This document shows, piece after piece, positions 36,216-49,800 of a stretch of DNA of 64,000 nt (positions are counted from its first letter, which is position 1; the number at the start of each line of letters is the position of its first letter). This DNA is from Acestrorhynchus altus (taxonomy: Eukaryota; Chordata; Actinopteri; Characiformes; Acestrorhynchidae). The translations under genes were made by a program, and so were the position numbers. The notes beneath the pieces are model-generated. The model was not told the DNA's origin and did no database searches. It was given only the letters and a program-made list of their open reading frames with translations. Where the stretch lies: the NCBI GenBank assembly GCA_034509495.1, contig CM067503.1, positions 27,024,976 to 27,088,975 of the forward strand, read 5' to 3'.

Positions 36216-39200
36216 TAAAGGATAATGGCCAGTCTTCAATAACTGCACATTGCACCAGTAAGAGAGTGTGAAGGTTCAATTAGCAGGTAAGAGCACAGTT
36301 TTGCTCAAAATATTGCAATGCACACAACATTATGGGTGACATACCAGAGTTCAAAAGAGGACAAATTGTTGGTGCACGTCTTGCTGGCACATCTGTGACC
36401 AAGACAGCAAGTCTTTGTGATGTATCAAGAGCCACAGTATCCAGGGTAATGTCAGCAGTCTGCATATTAAAAGATGCAGGTGATATGACAGACCACCAAG
36501 AAGGACAAACCACATCCAACAGGATTAACTGTGGACGCAAGAGGAAGCTGTCTGAAAGGGATGTTTAGGTGCTAATCCAGATTGTATCCAAAAAATGTCA
36601 TTACCAATACGATTTGATGCCGTATTGGCCGCAAAAGGAGGCCCTAGAACACCATACTAATGAATTATTGTGGTCTAAAACCAGGTGTTTCAGTTTCATT
36701 GTCCAACCCCTGTAGACAGATATCAAGCATATTGGTAAATATTTTGTAGTGCTGTCATTGTCTACTTGACAGAGAGCTTCTGTTTATCTACTGTTTATTT
36801 GAAATGAAACACATAGCGAGTTATATAACAATCTGCAATTTTCCCACATCAGGAAATTAAAAAACACAACACATCCTCAAGATATGCAACTGGGGTCTCA
36901 AGGGTTCATCCTTTATCCTGTTTGTTTAAGCCTTATTTTTTTTAATTACTCTGCTTCTGGTTCTAAGTTCAGAACAAGTATAGCATTGCAAGATATATTT
37001 ACAATGAATATTTAATCAAAACTGAACTTAAACGGCATACTGAAATTACAATTAAATTTGGCACTAGTGGTTGCAAACAACTGTAATATGTTGCATCAAC
37101 ACAGCTACTTTCTTAATGTTTAAAAGCTTTGGCAGATCATAAGGCACTTATCTAACCCAATCTAAGACATCATTGATTCTTTTTTACCCTTTTCTCTCAA
37201 TTTAGTAGTACCAATTTAAACACCCACTCAGTAGGACTCCCCATCACCTGCAATGCTTCTCACACAAGTCAAGAACAAGCCCAACACTGTTTTCTGAAGT
37301 GCTGCTAATGCAACCAATGGACAGCCAACAATCCCAGCTTTCTAACAGGGATATCCAAAGAGTACAATTTATTTGTCCTGTACAAATATATAGTGTCAAA
37401 GGAACTTCACTAACAAAAATTATGGTAACGTACATTGAAGGATTTAGTCTATATAGAGTATATATTATAGAGATTTACACTGCTGAGCATTTTTTATTGA
37501 TCTACACATATAGTAGTGTCTCTCAGTATGGCATAGGGTATAATTCAACATGCCAGATATCTCAGCATGAAGTTGTAGAGGTTCCTAACAGTATCCTGTG
37601 ATAATCTATCCAGTGCAGCTTTGAATATTCTCACTCAGTTCACACAGATTTTGCAATAGGTAGTGTTGATAGTGATAGTGAATTCAACAGCATGCCACAC
37701 ATTTTAAATCTGGGATAAGATTGGGACTGACAGGACTCATCACTGAAGATTCTGAGTGATTCCATAACAGTGTGGCACGACACCATGGCAGTCTTTGGTG
37801 ATATTGACGTGGTTTGAGGGACAGTCAAAGCTCTGCATGCACTGTTGATAACAGTATTCTATGAGCTGTTTTTGGCTTGATAAGTGCATCAGAAAGTCTT
37901 TATAGGGTTTACATAAACCATTACATGCTGCTTATCCTCCAGTTAGCCACAGAATATTTTCTGCTAGACGTGTATTATTTTCAAAGGTCAAAATGGTAGA
38001 TCTGTCAGTCATCATATAGTTGTACTTATTTCAGTGCACAGACCCCTTGAGATATTTGGACATCCTAAACTCCTGAATGGCCGAGGCCACAGGAAGCCTG
38101 TTTCCTGACCCTAAGGGCCACTTCCTGTAAAACAGGGAGCTATTTTTAGTAGCTCAGGGATTTTACACACAGCAGCTCCACACTTTTTAGTAATAGAGGG
38201 GATTTTTGTGTGAGCTACGGTTGAATGCTTCTCTGAAATGCATGAACAAAGCTTATTTGTAATCTCATACTAACACACGCACAAATATACATACGTGGAT
38301 ACATGCAGTGCCCCTGGAGTGGCAAACCGGGGTGGTGGTTCCCCTGTTTAAAAAGGGGGACCGGAGAGTGTGTTCCAATTATAGGGGCATCACTCTTCTC
38401 AGCCTCCCCGGGAAAGTCTACGCCAGGGTACTGGAGAGACGAATTCGGCCGTTAGTCGAACCTCGGATTCAGGAGGAACAATGCGGTTTTCGTCCTGGCC
38501 GCGGAACACTGGACCAGCTCTATACCCTCCGGAGGGTGCTTGAGGGTTCATGGGAGTTTGCCCAACCAGTCCACATGTGTTTTGTGGATTTGGAGAAGGC
38601 ATTCGACCGTGTCCCTCGGGGTACTCTGTGGGGGGTGCTCCGGGAATATGGGGTCCGGGGCCCTCTGTTAAGGGCTGTCAGGTCCTTGTACGACCGGAGC
38701 AGGAGCCTGGTGCGCATTGCCGGCAGTAAATCGGGCCTGTTCCCAGTGCATGTTGGACTCCGGCAGGGCTGCCCTTTGTCACCGGTTCTGTTCATAACCT
38801 TTATGGACAGAATTTCTAGGCGCAGCCAGGGGCCGGAGGGGGTCCAGTTTGGGAACCACAGGATATCATCTCTGCTTTTGCAGATGATGTTGTCCTGATG
38901 GCTTCTTCAGGCCAGGACCTTCAGCAGGCATTGGAGCGGTTCGTAGCTGAGTGTGAAGCGGCTGGGATGCGAATCAGCACCTCCAAATCTGAGGCCATGG
39001 TTCTCGACCGGAAAAGGGTGGCGTGCCCCCTCCAGATCGTTGGAGTTGTCCTGCCTCAAGTGGAGGAGTTCAAGTATCTCGGGGTCTTGTTCACGAGTGG
39101 GGGTGAGAAGGAGCGTGAGATTGACAGACGGATCGGTGCTGCCGCCGCAGTCATGCGGTCGGTGTACCGGTCCGTTGTGGTGAAGAAGGAGCTGAGCCGA

Positions 39201-41853
39201 AAGGCGAAGCTCTCCATTTACTGGTCAGTCTACGTTCCCACCCTCACCTATGGCCATGAACTGTGGGTAATGACCGAAAGGACAAGATCGCGGATACAAG
39301 CGGCCGAAATGAGTTTCCTCCGCAGGGTGGCCGGGCGCTCCCTTAGAGATAGGGTGAGATCCTCGGCTACCCGGGAGGAGCTCGGAGTAGAGCCACTGCT
39401 CCTCTACATCGAGAGGAACCAGTTGAGGTGGCTCGGGCATCTGTTTCGGATGCCCCCTGGGCGTCTCCCTGGGGGGGTGTTCCAGGCACGTCCTACCGGG
39501 AGGAGACCGCGGGGTAGACCCAGGACACGCTGGAGGGACTATGTCTCTCGGCTGGCCTGGGAACGCCTCGGGGTCCCTCCTGGGGAGCTGGCTGAGGTGT
39601 CGGGGGAGAGGGAAGTCTGGGCTTCCCTGCTTAGACTGCTGCCCCCGCGACCCGGCCCCGGATAAAGCGGAAGAAGATGGATGGATGGATGGATGGATGG
39701 ATACATGCAGGTCCACAGGCAAAAGCACACACACTCACACAAACTCATAAACTGTGTCTCATAATGGGCTCTTTGCCCATGTCCTTGAGTGATATTACAG
39801 GTCAACGTAGACCACACAGACACACACACACACAGACACACACAGACACACACACACAGACACACACATACACAGACACACACAGGAAATCTCACTGTAC
39901 AAGTCACAAACATGTCATGCTGAGTCAATGCACTGTGAAAACATCCGTTTTAAAAGTTGGTCAGTGTCTAATTCTGTACAACCCAACAGCAGTTTGAATC
40001 ACTGCTGTGATTGACTGTGATTGATTATTTCATAATATATTGATTTCTGAATTCTCTCAAATTTAGACTTAGTACTGTACTTGTTAGACTAGATTTTAAG
40101 ATTAGATATTAACTAGATGTACAGTCTATAGTTTCAGAAAAAATTAAGAGACTGCTCCGTGTAATTGATTTCTCTGGTTTTACTAATTACTGACCTGGAT
40201 TTGAGTAAAATGAACATTTAAATTTTATTCTATAAAACAATGTGTTTAACGGTGAGTTAATATGTTTAAAAGTTTGTTCTTATAATCACACAAAAAGAAC
40301 TAATAAAATATAATAACACAATTTTCTCTTTCAGTAAAATATTTTTGGCAATAACGGTGCTGATATAGAGGTTAACACAAATGTTTGACATGTTTTATTT
40401 GCTCCAAGTACAAGGGCTGACAGGTGAGGTTAGTTTACCTTTCTGTGTCCTTGAGAGCAGGTGCTGTGTACTTGCCTGAGGGCTGCAGCTAAAGTCATAC
40501 ACACTCTTTGCTGGAAAAATAAAACAAGTACTCATTAATTCCCAGACATAGAAGAGCTGAATGCTGTTGTTGAGATTGCTTTGAGACAATGAACATAACT
40601 GAATCCAAAACAGGTGTGTGAGAGAAAGAAAAGCTCTAAAATATTCTAAGTGTGTGTAGGGGCTTGGGAATATCTGCACTAGTTTATATACACTCTGCAT
40701 ACCATAACCATAACATTATGACCACCCCTAATGGGTGAGGGGGCCTATATTTAAGGCTATGTCTGGAATATGGCCGCCAAATAAAATATTATTTTACCTT
40801 TTGTTTCTGAAATAAAAGGGCGCCCTGTGTATTCTGACTCACGCTGTGCATTCACTGTCCATTTTAGCACTTTGTAGTTCTATTCAGGTTCATTCATGTT
40901 CATAATTTTGTTCAAAAAGGTAAACAGGGATATTTTAAATTTATTACATGTAATGATTTACTGTTGATCAGTTTGGCTTATAGCTCATGACCATCAGAAA
41001 TCCAATTTTTCAAACTATTACAAAATTTATTCAGACAGTATCAACATTTAAAAATGGTCTCAAAATGTTTATATTTAAAGCCCAAGTTCTACCTAGAATA
41101 ATAAGGTGAGCATGGACTCATGTTTGAACTTACCATAAGGTGTAGGAGGTGAGACTGGAAAAGCTGGTGTTGATGGAGGATGATTAAGGTCCACCCATAA
41201 AGATCTGTCAGCCTGAGGAGCGAATTCTCCATTGTCCACAGTGTCACTGCCATAAAGACCTCCATACTGATATAAAAAACACATACACTTTTCTTTACAT
41301 TTGCGTAATGAAACATCATTGCTGTCCTACTCAATTTCAATAAGTGTGGACATTTTGGCATTTATGCTGATCCATTTATCATGAAATGTGTACACACTGT
41401 AAAACAGCTGTGTGTAAATAAGTGGCCACCCACCCTGCTCATGGAGAGCTACCTTACAGCAGACTTAAAATTCAACCCTAAAAGCTTTTGTTTTATGTGC
41501 ATTTACCAATTACCAATTCTTAGAATGTAACAAACTGACAGAGCATGAGATTTTAACTTTTAATGTAAGTTCGTTTAAAGAGATATTATAAAATATATCA
41601 TAAAGTAATTTTACAGCATTTCTACACGCCTATTCATATTGAAAGTGGAAGCTGCTGAGTTCAAATGAAGAAGAAAAAATTAAGATGTGCACTCTGGACA
41701 TCTCAGAGTTAGGGTATGGTAGGTGTGCATGTGTGTGAGGACCTGGGATGGTTTGGAGAGAGCAGGTTTAGGTGACATCGGTAACAGGTCACCAGCAGGA
41801 CTCCTAAATGCAGCTTGGTTACTAACATCACTAATCTGCCTATGTCTCCAACC

Positions 41854-41898
<45 letters not shown>

Positions 41899-42137
41899 CA
41901 GAGAGACTTAATACTCATACCACGAATTCCAATGTCACTGTGGAAAGAATTGGGTGTGTGGGTGTGTGTGTGTGGGTGTGTTTGTTTGTGTCAAATGACC
42001 TCTTCACTGTGAAATCATAATCATGATTATTTGAAACTTGATTGTTAAGGTTTTCAGTTTGCTCCAGGCTTAGCTTTTCTCATTCTAGCAAGGTCATTAT
42101 TCACCCAGGAGTAACTTTGATCTGTTTCAACTCTCTC

Positions 42138-42205
<68 letters not shown>

Positions 42206-43752
42206 TGTTTGTGTGTGCCTATCCCACCCTTTATCCTGGAGCACTCCTGCACTGCACATTTAGGTGTTGATTGGCTAAGTGGAATCAGATTTACATTTAG
42301 ATTTAGAATTACAGTACAGTATATGTAGTTGGAGAAGGCTGACTATCATCACCACAGCTGAACATTACCGTCAGTCTTGTAGACTGAACCCACTCCTAGC
42401 CCTGGTGTTCTCTATCTAACTATAGCATGACACCTGATGCACAGCTTATAATTTTAAATTACATGTTTAAATCCTAATGCATGGCTTCCAGAAAGGTACT
42501 GCTTGTGAAATTACAATTACAAAAAGCACATCAGTGTTCAGGAAAAAAGAATTTGATCACATTTCGATATATTAGTAAGTTAATACACTGTGATTTTTTT
42601 TTTACTCCCTGAGATAATGTTTAGATATTTTCACAGACCTTAATTCACCTGAAAATTACAAATTATTTATAGAAGACAGATACACATGACAGTATGAAGT
42701 ACATCTTTTATATTTATATTCTTAGATATTTAAATAAAGAAAAAAAATGTGTATGTGTGACGCTTGCCATCATAGGTGTTTGTTAGCTAATACAGAACAA
42801 GTGTGTTCAACTGTACATTAGCAGCTGTTCAAAAATATATAATTTCACGTATCTCAGACAAAGCATGCGAATGTTTCCCCTCCTCGCACTAAATCATTAC
42901 TAAAAGTAAAATAAGCATGTGGGCAGAGGCAGTAGAGTAATATGATTCAGGTGATGCAGTGTAATGCAGTGCTCACAAGTGTTATGTTGCCTGCTTTACC
43001 AGAGTAACATAGTGCAGTTACTTGTTAGTGGAGCACCATCATTTTCAAGCTATTTTAAGATAACAATGATACATGTTTCTCTAAGTAGAGATGATAAATA
43101 GATTTATATAGTCTGTTCAAAAATTAAAATACCTGGTTGAAGAAAGGTTCTGAAATTGCTCATTTTTATGAAGGCTTTTGATGTATTGTATAATATTGAT
43201 TTATGCTTCACACTGTGAAACAACATTCTCTCTCTCTCTGTTGCTTTTGTCTGTCTAGTGTGGTGATATAAAGCAGGAGTGTTACAGATGAACACTCATT
43301 TTTATGCTTGAGGTCCTCTGCACTGAACGTAATCTGATGGTTTCAGTGTCTTAGAAGTTCGTTCCAGCGTAACAATCTACTGACAGCAACACAAAGAGGT
43401 GAAGAAAAGTAAGTCTGTAAGGTATCTTTCACTTCAAATGCATTCCTGAACCTTTACACAATACAATTCACCCACCCCCAACATACACCCCAAATAGGAC
43501 ATATGCCAGAGGACATGTTACACTAATGACAAGTTACGTATTTCTTTCTACAGCAGGAACAGGGCTCTTCTCACAGTCACCCCTGTATTCAGTGAGGGGA
43601 TGAGTGAATAAAAAGGGAAAATCCCAGACATCCTTTAAAAAGACCCCCTTCATTACAGCAACCAAGATCACTGTGATTTTCTGTAGATCAGACTATATAT
43701 ACTATATCAGACTGTATTATTGTATTTGTATTATTATTGTTATTATTTATTA

Positions 43753-43820
<68 letters not shown>

Positions 43821-46800
43821 GTCACAGAATGTCACCAGATTTGATCCCATTGTTGCTTTTTTCATCTTTTAACATGTGTGAATCTGCAGGTGTTCTTTAT
43901 ACTGTGTCAAAATGTATAGCTAGTTTTTAATAATCACTGTACCAAATATGGGATAGTGCTTGATGCTGAAGACAGCATTCTGTCTGTGTACATATTTAAA
44001 AAATAAGTATTACATATTATAAAAAAAGGCCTTCCTGTTACAAAATTGCCTACTTCTAGATGGAAATCAATACTGAGTATTTAACAGAGACCTACCAAGG
44101 CTCAGCAAAACACACAAAGAACATATACAAATATAGACTGAAGAGGTTTCTTCTGCTATTCCATCATGATTTAAAAGTCATCAACTCAGCAAAAATCATT
44201 AAAAAAATTCCTCTATATTATTTTGGTCATTAATACGCACAGCACATTAACATAAATTAATTGTTAGTGATTGACTGCTAAAAATACTGTAGTGTTGAAC
44301 AGTGAGTTAAAACATTATAACTTTACAAATACTTTCAATATATCGTAAGATTTTTTATTCAGTAATTACATGAGAATGGTGCAAACTGTGAGTTATTTTT
44401 ATGTTATAAGAGCAACAAATGTAAGAGCAAGACCAGTTAAAATTAACATAATTTAACTGAAAAGAATTTCTGAGGAAGGTATGAAATACAGAAAGTTGCA
44501 AGCAGCAGGACTTTTCCAGAACATAGTGATTATCTAGTTGGTAGGGCTCCCACCATACACTACTCTTGCCATTTATATTATATTTACATTTATATGGCCT
44601 ATTATACTATGGTATTTTCTCTTAACATTGAAGCACTTTTGAAGAGAGTTTGAAGAGACATCACTAGCAAAGTGGAAAAAAAAATAGTGTTAGCCAATAT
44701 TTAGCCAATTTATGACTCGCATACAGTTGAGTTCCCATTTCTTTGACCCTAGCTTATAACAACCCTTAAAAAATACTAGAGGCTTAATGGAACAGAGATG
44801 CCACAGTTCATGCCATGGTTTGGGCATCAGTTTCGAGTTCAATATAACTCAAAAAAGATAACAAACTTTAAATTAATGTTAATGAACTAAAATTTATTTA
44901 ATTTCTTTTCAGACACTGATCAGCAATCACTCATGATGCTAACTTTCTTATAGCAGAGGTTCTTAGACTTTCATGCAAAGACCTCCTGTGTCCACTTTCA
45001 CACAGTTATCTGTTCTTTCACTACACAACAAAATACTATAAAATAATATTACGATTCATATTAGGATGTTCTGTTTAGACCTGCTGTGTTGTAGCTACAG
45101 GGCTGGGTTTCCCTCTTGGCAGAAATTAAAGATTGGTGTTAAATGGTAGAGTAAGCATCACATCCTCACTGACACAATGCAACCTTTTCAAATACTACTA
45201 CTTGAAATTTAGATTCTAACATAATCCAAAAACGTTGTTACTGCACTGTCAAATAACCACCTCTTGTTTATAATCTACCATTCAATGTTATTGTGATCCT
45301 TAAAGCGACATTGTTTCATTTTAAACCTTAAAACAGCAGCTTCAGATTTGTCTTCATGGTACATGATGGAGTATGGACTTTGCTGGAGCTGCACAGAACC
45401 TCTCCAGAACTGCGTAAACCAAGCATGCAGTCTTTTTCACATCAGATGCCACTGACTGATTGCATCCAATCAGAGGCCAGCATCTCTCAGCTTGTCCAAA
45501 AATACATGTGTAAAATTTCCTGTGGATTACTGTGAATTACACCTCCAACTGTAACTGAGTTGCAACTGAGTTGTTTAGTTGAAAGGTTTAAATTGTTTTC
45601 AGAAACCTAGTTTCAAACAGATGTTTTCCCATCCCAGTTGTCACATCCTGCAACACCAGAAGACGCTACCACAGTAACAGAAACCGCAATAGCAGTAACC
45701 TCATTTACCCGCCTGCTTCATCAGACTCTCAGATGACGGTAACTGGGGGGCTCTGGAATTGCCAGTCAGCAGTACAGAAAGCTGACTTCATCTCAGCCCT
45801 GGCATCTGCACAATCTCTGGACTTCTTGGCTCTGACAGAAACATGGATCACCCCTGAGAACACTGCAACTCCAGCTGCCCTATCCTCCGCCTTTACTTGC
45901 TTGTCTCTCGGGGGTGGCGATCAACTCCCCTCACACTCTCACATCTTGACATTTCCTCCTTTGAATTCCATGCGGTTGCAGTATCTTTTCTCACTAAATA
46001 CCTCATCATTGTTCTCTATCGACCTCCTGGTCCATTGGGTAATTTCATTGATGAATTGGACACTCTCCTGAGCAGTCTTTCTGTTGAGACTTCACTCATT
46101 CTCATTGGTGATTTCAATCTTCCATCAGAGAAACTGCAGTCATCATGTCTCCTCCAACTTCTATCTTCTTTTGACCTCACCTTTAACCAGTCTGATCCAA
46201 CACACAGGGCAGACAACACATTGGACCTAATCTTTAGCAGACCTGTCCCTGCCTTGGATCTGACAGTTACTCCCCTTGACTTCATGTCCTTCATGCTCTC
46301 CCTCCTTTCTTTTCCACATGCTGTCACCCCTTCTTCTTCCACCTGTCATCGTAACTTCCACACTCTCTCTCCATCTTCTCTTACTTCCACTATTCTAACA
46401 ACCCTTCCACATCTTGATTCCTTCTCCTCCCTTCCATTGGAAACTGCTACAAGCACTTTCCTTTCATCCATCTCCTCTTCAGTCAACCTTCCTTGTCCTC
46501 TCTCTCAAAGACCTGCAACAACCTCCAGACCTTCCTCGTGGCTGACAGAGGTTCTGCGCAACAACCGAAGAGAGTTGAGACTAGCTGAAAGAAAGTGGAG
46601 AAAAACACAACAGAACTCTCTGTTTACCAGGCTCTCCTTTCTAGATTTTCAGCAGAAGTAACTGCTGCAAAATCATCCTTTTACAAGGAGAGACTCTAAG
46701 CATTGGCATCTGATCCACGCAAGCTCTTTTCCATCTTCTCTCCTAAACCCTCCTACCCTTTACTAACCACTGCTACGCCGATGACACTCAACTCATCCTC

Positions 46801-49800
46801 TCTTACCGACACCCAGGTCTCATCCCGGAACTCAGCTTTCCGCTCTGATGTCTCATCATGGATGGCAGCCCATCACCTCAAACTCAACCCCAGCAAGACT
46901 GAACTGCTATTCATTCCTTAGAAGCACTGGTCCTCAACCTGATCTTACCACTTCCCTTGAGACCTCACTGGTCACTTCATCTGCCGAAGCACAGAGTCTT
47001 GGTGCAGTAGTGGATGACCAGTTATTGTTCTCAGCTCATGTTGCAAACCTGACTTGGTCTTGCAGATTTCACCTTTACAACATCAGGAGAATTCGACCTT
47101 TTCTGTCTAGAGAGGCCACTCAGGTGCTTGTTCAGTCTCTTGTCATTTCAAGACTAGACTACTGCAACACCCTACTGGCTGGCCTTCCTATGTGGACCAT
47201 CAGACCATTGCAACTTGTCCAGAATGCAGCAGCGCGGCTCATCTTCAATGTTCCTAAATTCAGTCACGTAACGTAGCTGCCCACATCAGATTCAAAACCT
47301 TGATGCTGGACCAGCCCCTCCATATATGATGGCAATGGTCAAATCTCGAGCTGTACCAAGAGCCCTTCGACCTTCAAGTACAGCTCAGCTTGACCCGCCA
47401 TCCCTCAAAACGCAAGCTAAACATGCATCCAGACTTTTTTCTGTTCTGAAAGTGTGCATTCCTTTCACATTTAAGACAAGTGTAGTGAGGTTGGCAAGGA
47501 CAAGGATGATATATTGCCACTGAAATGCCACTTTGTCAAATTCAAACAAACGTATACAATCACTTTTACACTTTCAATCAAAACTTGTAAAGCACTTTTT
47601 ACAACAGATGTCCCAGAGCAGCTTTACAGAAATCAAAAATAAAATGATCAACAACACATGTAGCACAGGATAAAGGCATAACCCCCCCCAAACACACACA
47701 CAAATACACACATATACACACACATACACACACTATTATGCTTAAATAGGCAAACCGATACACTGCTTACATAGAATCACTTTCAGTACAGTGCAAATGA
47801 GTTTATTTTCCTTAGTTTTACCTGCTGAAGGCACCACACAGAGGTCCATTATGTGCACACGTGTGTGCTGCCACTACTACGCCAAACCTGGCCAACATAG
47901 GTTTTCTGCACCAGTTAAAAAAGCACATAGTGAGGCTCACTATTTTTATTCTTTCTTTTTTTTACACAGTGAGCACATTCAAATGCCTTCTGAAGGTTTG
48001 TTGAAGGTCTAAGAAGTTGCTTGTATTGCTTGCATTATTCAAATGAAGTCCAGAAGTTTCCAGTAAAACTGGAATTTTAAGGCCTCAGAATAAAACAAGA
48101 AAAATGCTGCTAAAATAGATAAGGAGAACCAAAGCAAACAAATGAGATCATTTATTATTTATTATCATTTATTTATTATTATCAAATATTATACTTGCAC
48201 ATAATTTTCCTTTCCATTCCTCTGTACAAAACAGCTTCACCACAGTTTTGTTGGTGGGTTTCATCCTTTTAACTGCTTGCTTCAGGTCCTTTCACAACAT
48301 TTATATTGGATCCATGTCAGGACTTTGACTAGGAAAAGTTCTATTTCAGTCTCATCCATCCACAAAACACTGCTCCAATAGCCTTCTGATTTGTGATGTG
48401 ATCTTCATCAAACTGCAGATAGGCAACAGTGTTCTTTTTGGAAAGCAGTGGCATTCTCCTTGTACCCCTGCCATGTACACCTTTATTGTTCAATATTATC
48501 CTGACTGTGGACTCTCCTTTTGGACCATTACACACTTTGCTCTTGGTGTGATATTTGTTGGTTGAGCACTCCTGGGGAGAGTAAAATGGTTTTCAATTTC
48601 CTCCATTTGTACACAATCTGTCTCACTGTGGATTGGTGAAGTTTGAACACTTTAGAGAAGGTTTTGTAAGCTATTCTAGGCTGATGAGCATCGATAACTC
48701 TTCTTCTGATCTCCTCAGAAATCTCTTTTGTCATAATATACTTCCACATCATTAGAATTATAGGTCCATAAATCTATGTTATTTAAATAAACAGGATGCC
48801 CACTCATACCTGATTGATTGAAAATACCTGATTTAAATTTCACCTTCAAATGTTAGCCTTACAGGTTCACATACTTTTGCCACCATCAATATTTAATCTT
48901 GAATAAATAAATGAACAATCCCAAAGGCTTCTTGTAGAACAGCTTAACACTGGTCAAAGTAATTAAGTCTCTGTTTCAAATGAGCTGCTGGATTGACAAG
49001 GAAAGTGGCAGTGGGAAAGCCATTAATAAAATGGCAAAATAAGAAACAGAGGCTGCTGGTGGACTACGGATTAAATTTGGTGTGTTGTAAACTTTTGTTA
49101 AATTTAAAACAAGTTGGTATACTCTGCAGTTAGCTGCTTAAAATGACAAAAATATATAATCTGTTAATGGTGCTTAAAAAATTAAAATCAATATTGCAGT
49201 CTGACAGTAATATAATCATACTATATATCATCAAGCACTGCTTGTCTTAAAACAGTCTTACCTGATTGGTTGGATTTTACTTGTCCGGTTGAAAGGCCAA
49301 ATCCATTGGTGTGGAGAGATGCTGAACGCATCATGTGACCTCTCGCTCGGGTGGGCACTGGTTCAAACTCAGGGTCCAAGTCCAGAATCAGTTGGTTCAG
49401 TTGTTCAATTGATTGGTCAATATCCATAGCAAGGGAAGCAAACTCATCATCCTGCTCCACCTCAGACTCCACCTCCAGAGTGCCACTAGATGGTAATGTT
49501 GAGCTCTCCCTCCCACTTTCAGGCCCCACCTCCACTTTCTGTTCTAGTTTGTCTGATGGGGGGTACATATAAGAATCAGCAGAGACTAGCTGCTGTTGCC
49601 TTACCCACATGTGTGTCTGAAAGCCTGTAGACACAGTGTTGTGTGTGAGAATCCGTGTAGAGTTCACTCCACGACTGAAAGCCTCGCGGGAGGCTGGATA
49701 TACTCCATCTCCAACATCTTTGGATTCAGCTAATGAGGACAAAGCAGGATATTTGTGGCCTGTTTCTGTAGAATCTGTAACAGTAGCATCAATGCTATTA

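Larger units (their letters stand above)
38309..39702 (+). mobile_element. Rex3-like (RTE clade) LINE, 5'-truncated, with target-site duplication
   Basis: GC-rich plus-strand reverse-transcriptase coding sequence, 5' truncated within the RT domain. It ends CCCCCGCGACCCGGCCCCGG then ATAAAGCGGAAGAAG and a (GATG)n tail, a known feature of Rex3. The 13-base TGGATACATGCAG occurs at 38296-38308 and again at 39698-39710: the target-site duplication. It sits in the tns3 intron between exons at 40439 and 27407, in the opposite orientation to the gene. Its base composition clearly differs from the surroundings. Confidence 0.9.
45655..47530 (+). mobile_element. L2/CR1-like LINE, internally deleted
   Basis: The plus-strand endonuclease half (45733-46661) is joined to the end of the RT half. 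The N-terminus reads GLWNCQSAVQKADFISALAS, then LDFLALTETWITPENTATPA, VLYRPPGPLGNFIDELDTLL and LILIGDFNLPS. After 46670 the text jumps to a YADD box (YADDTQLILSYRHPG near 46770), then WMAAHHLKLNPSKTELLFIP and SRLDYCNTLLAGLPMWTIRP. Most of the RT fingers and palm are missing. Its orientation is opposite to tns3. Confidence 0.88.

Noticed and set aside
39225..39734. 169-codon minus-strand ORF
   Set aside because: Antisense shadow of the GC-rich Rex3-like reverse transcriptase.
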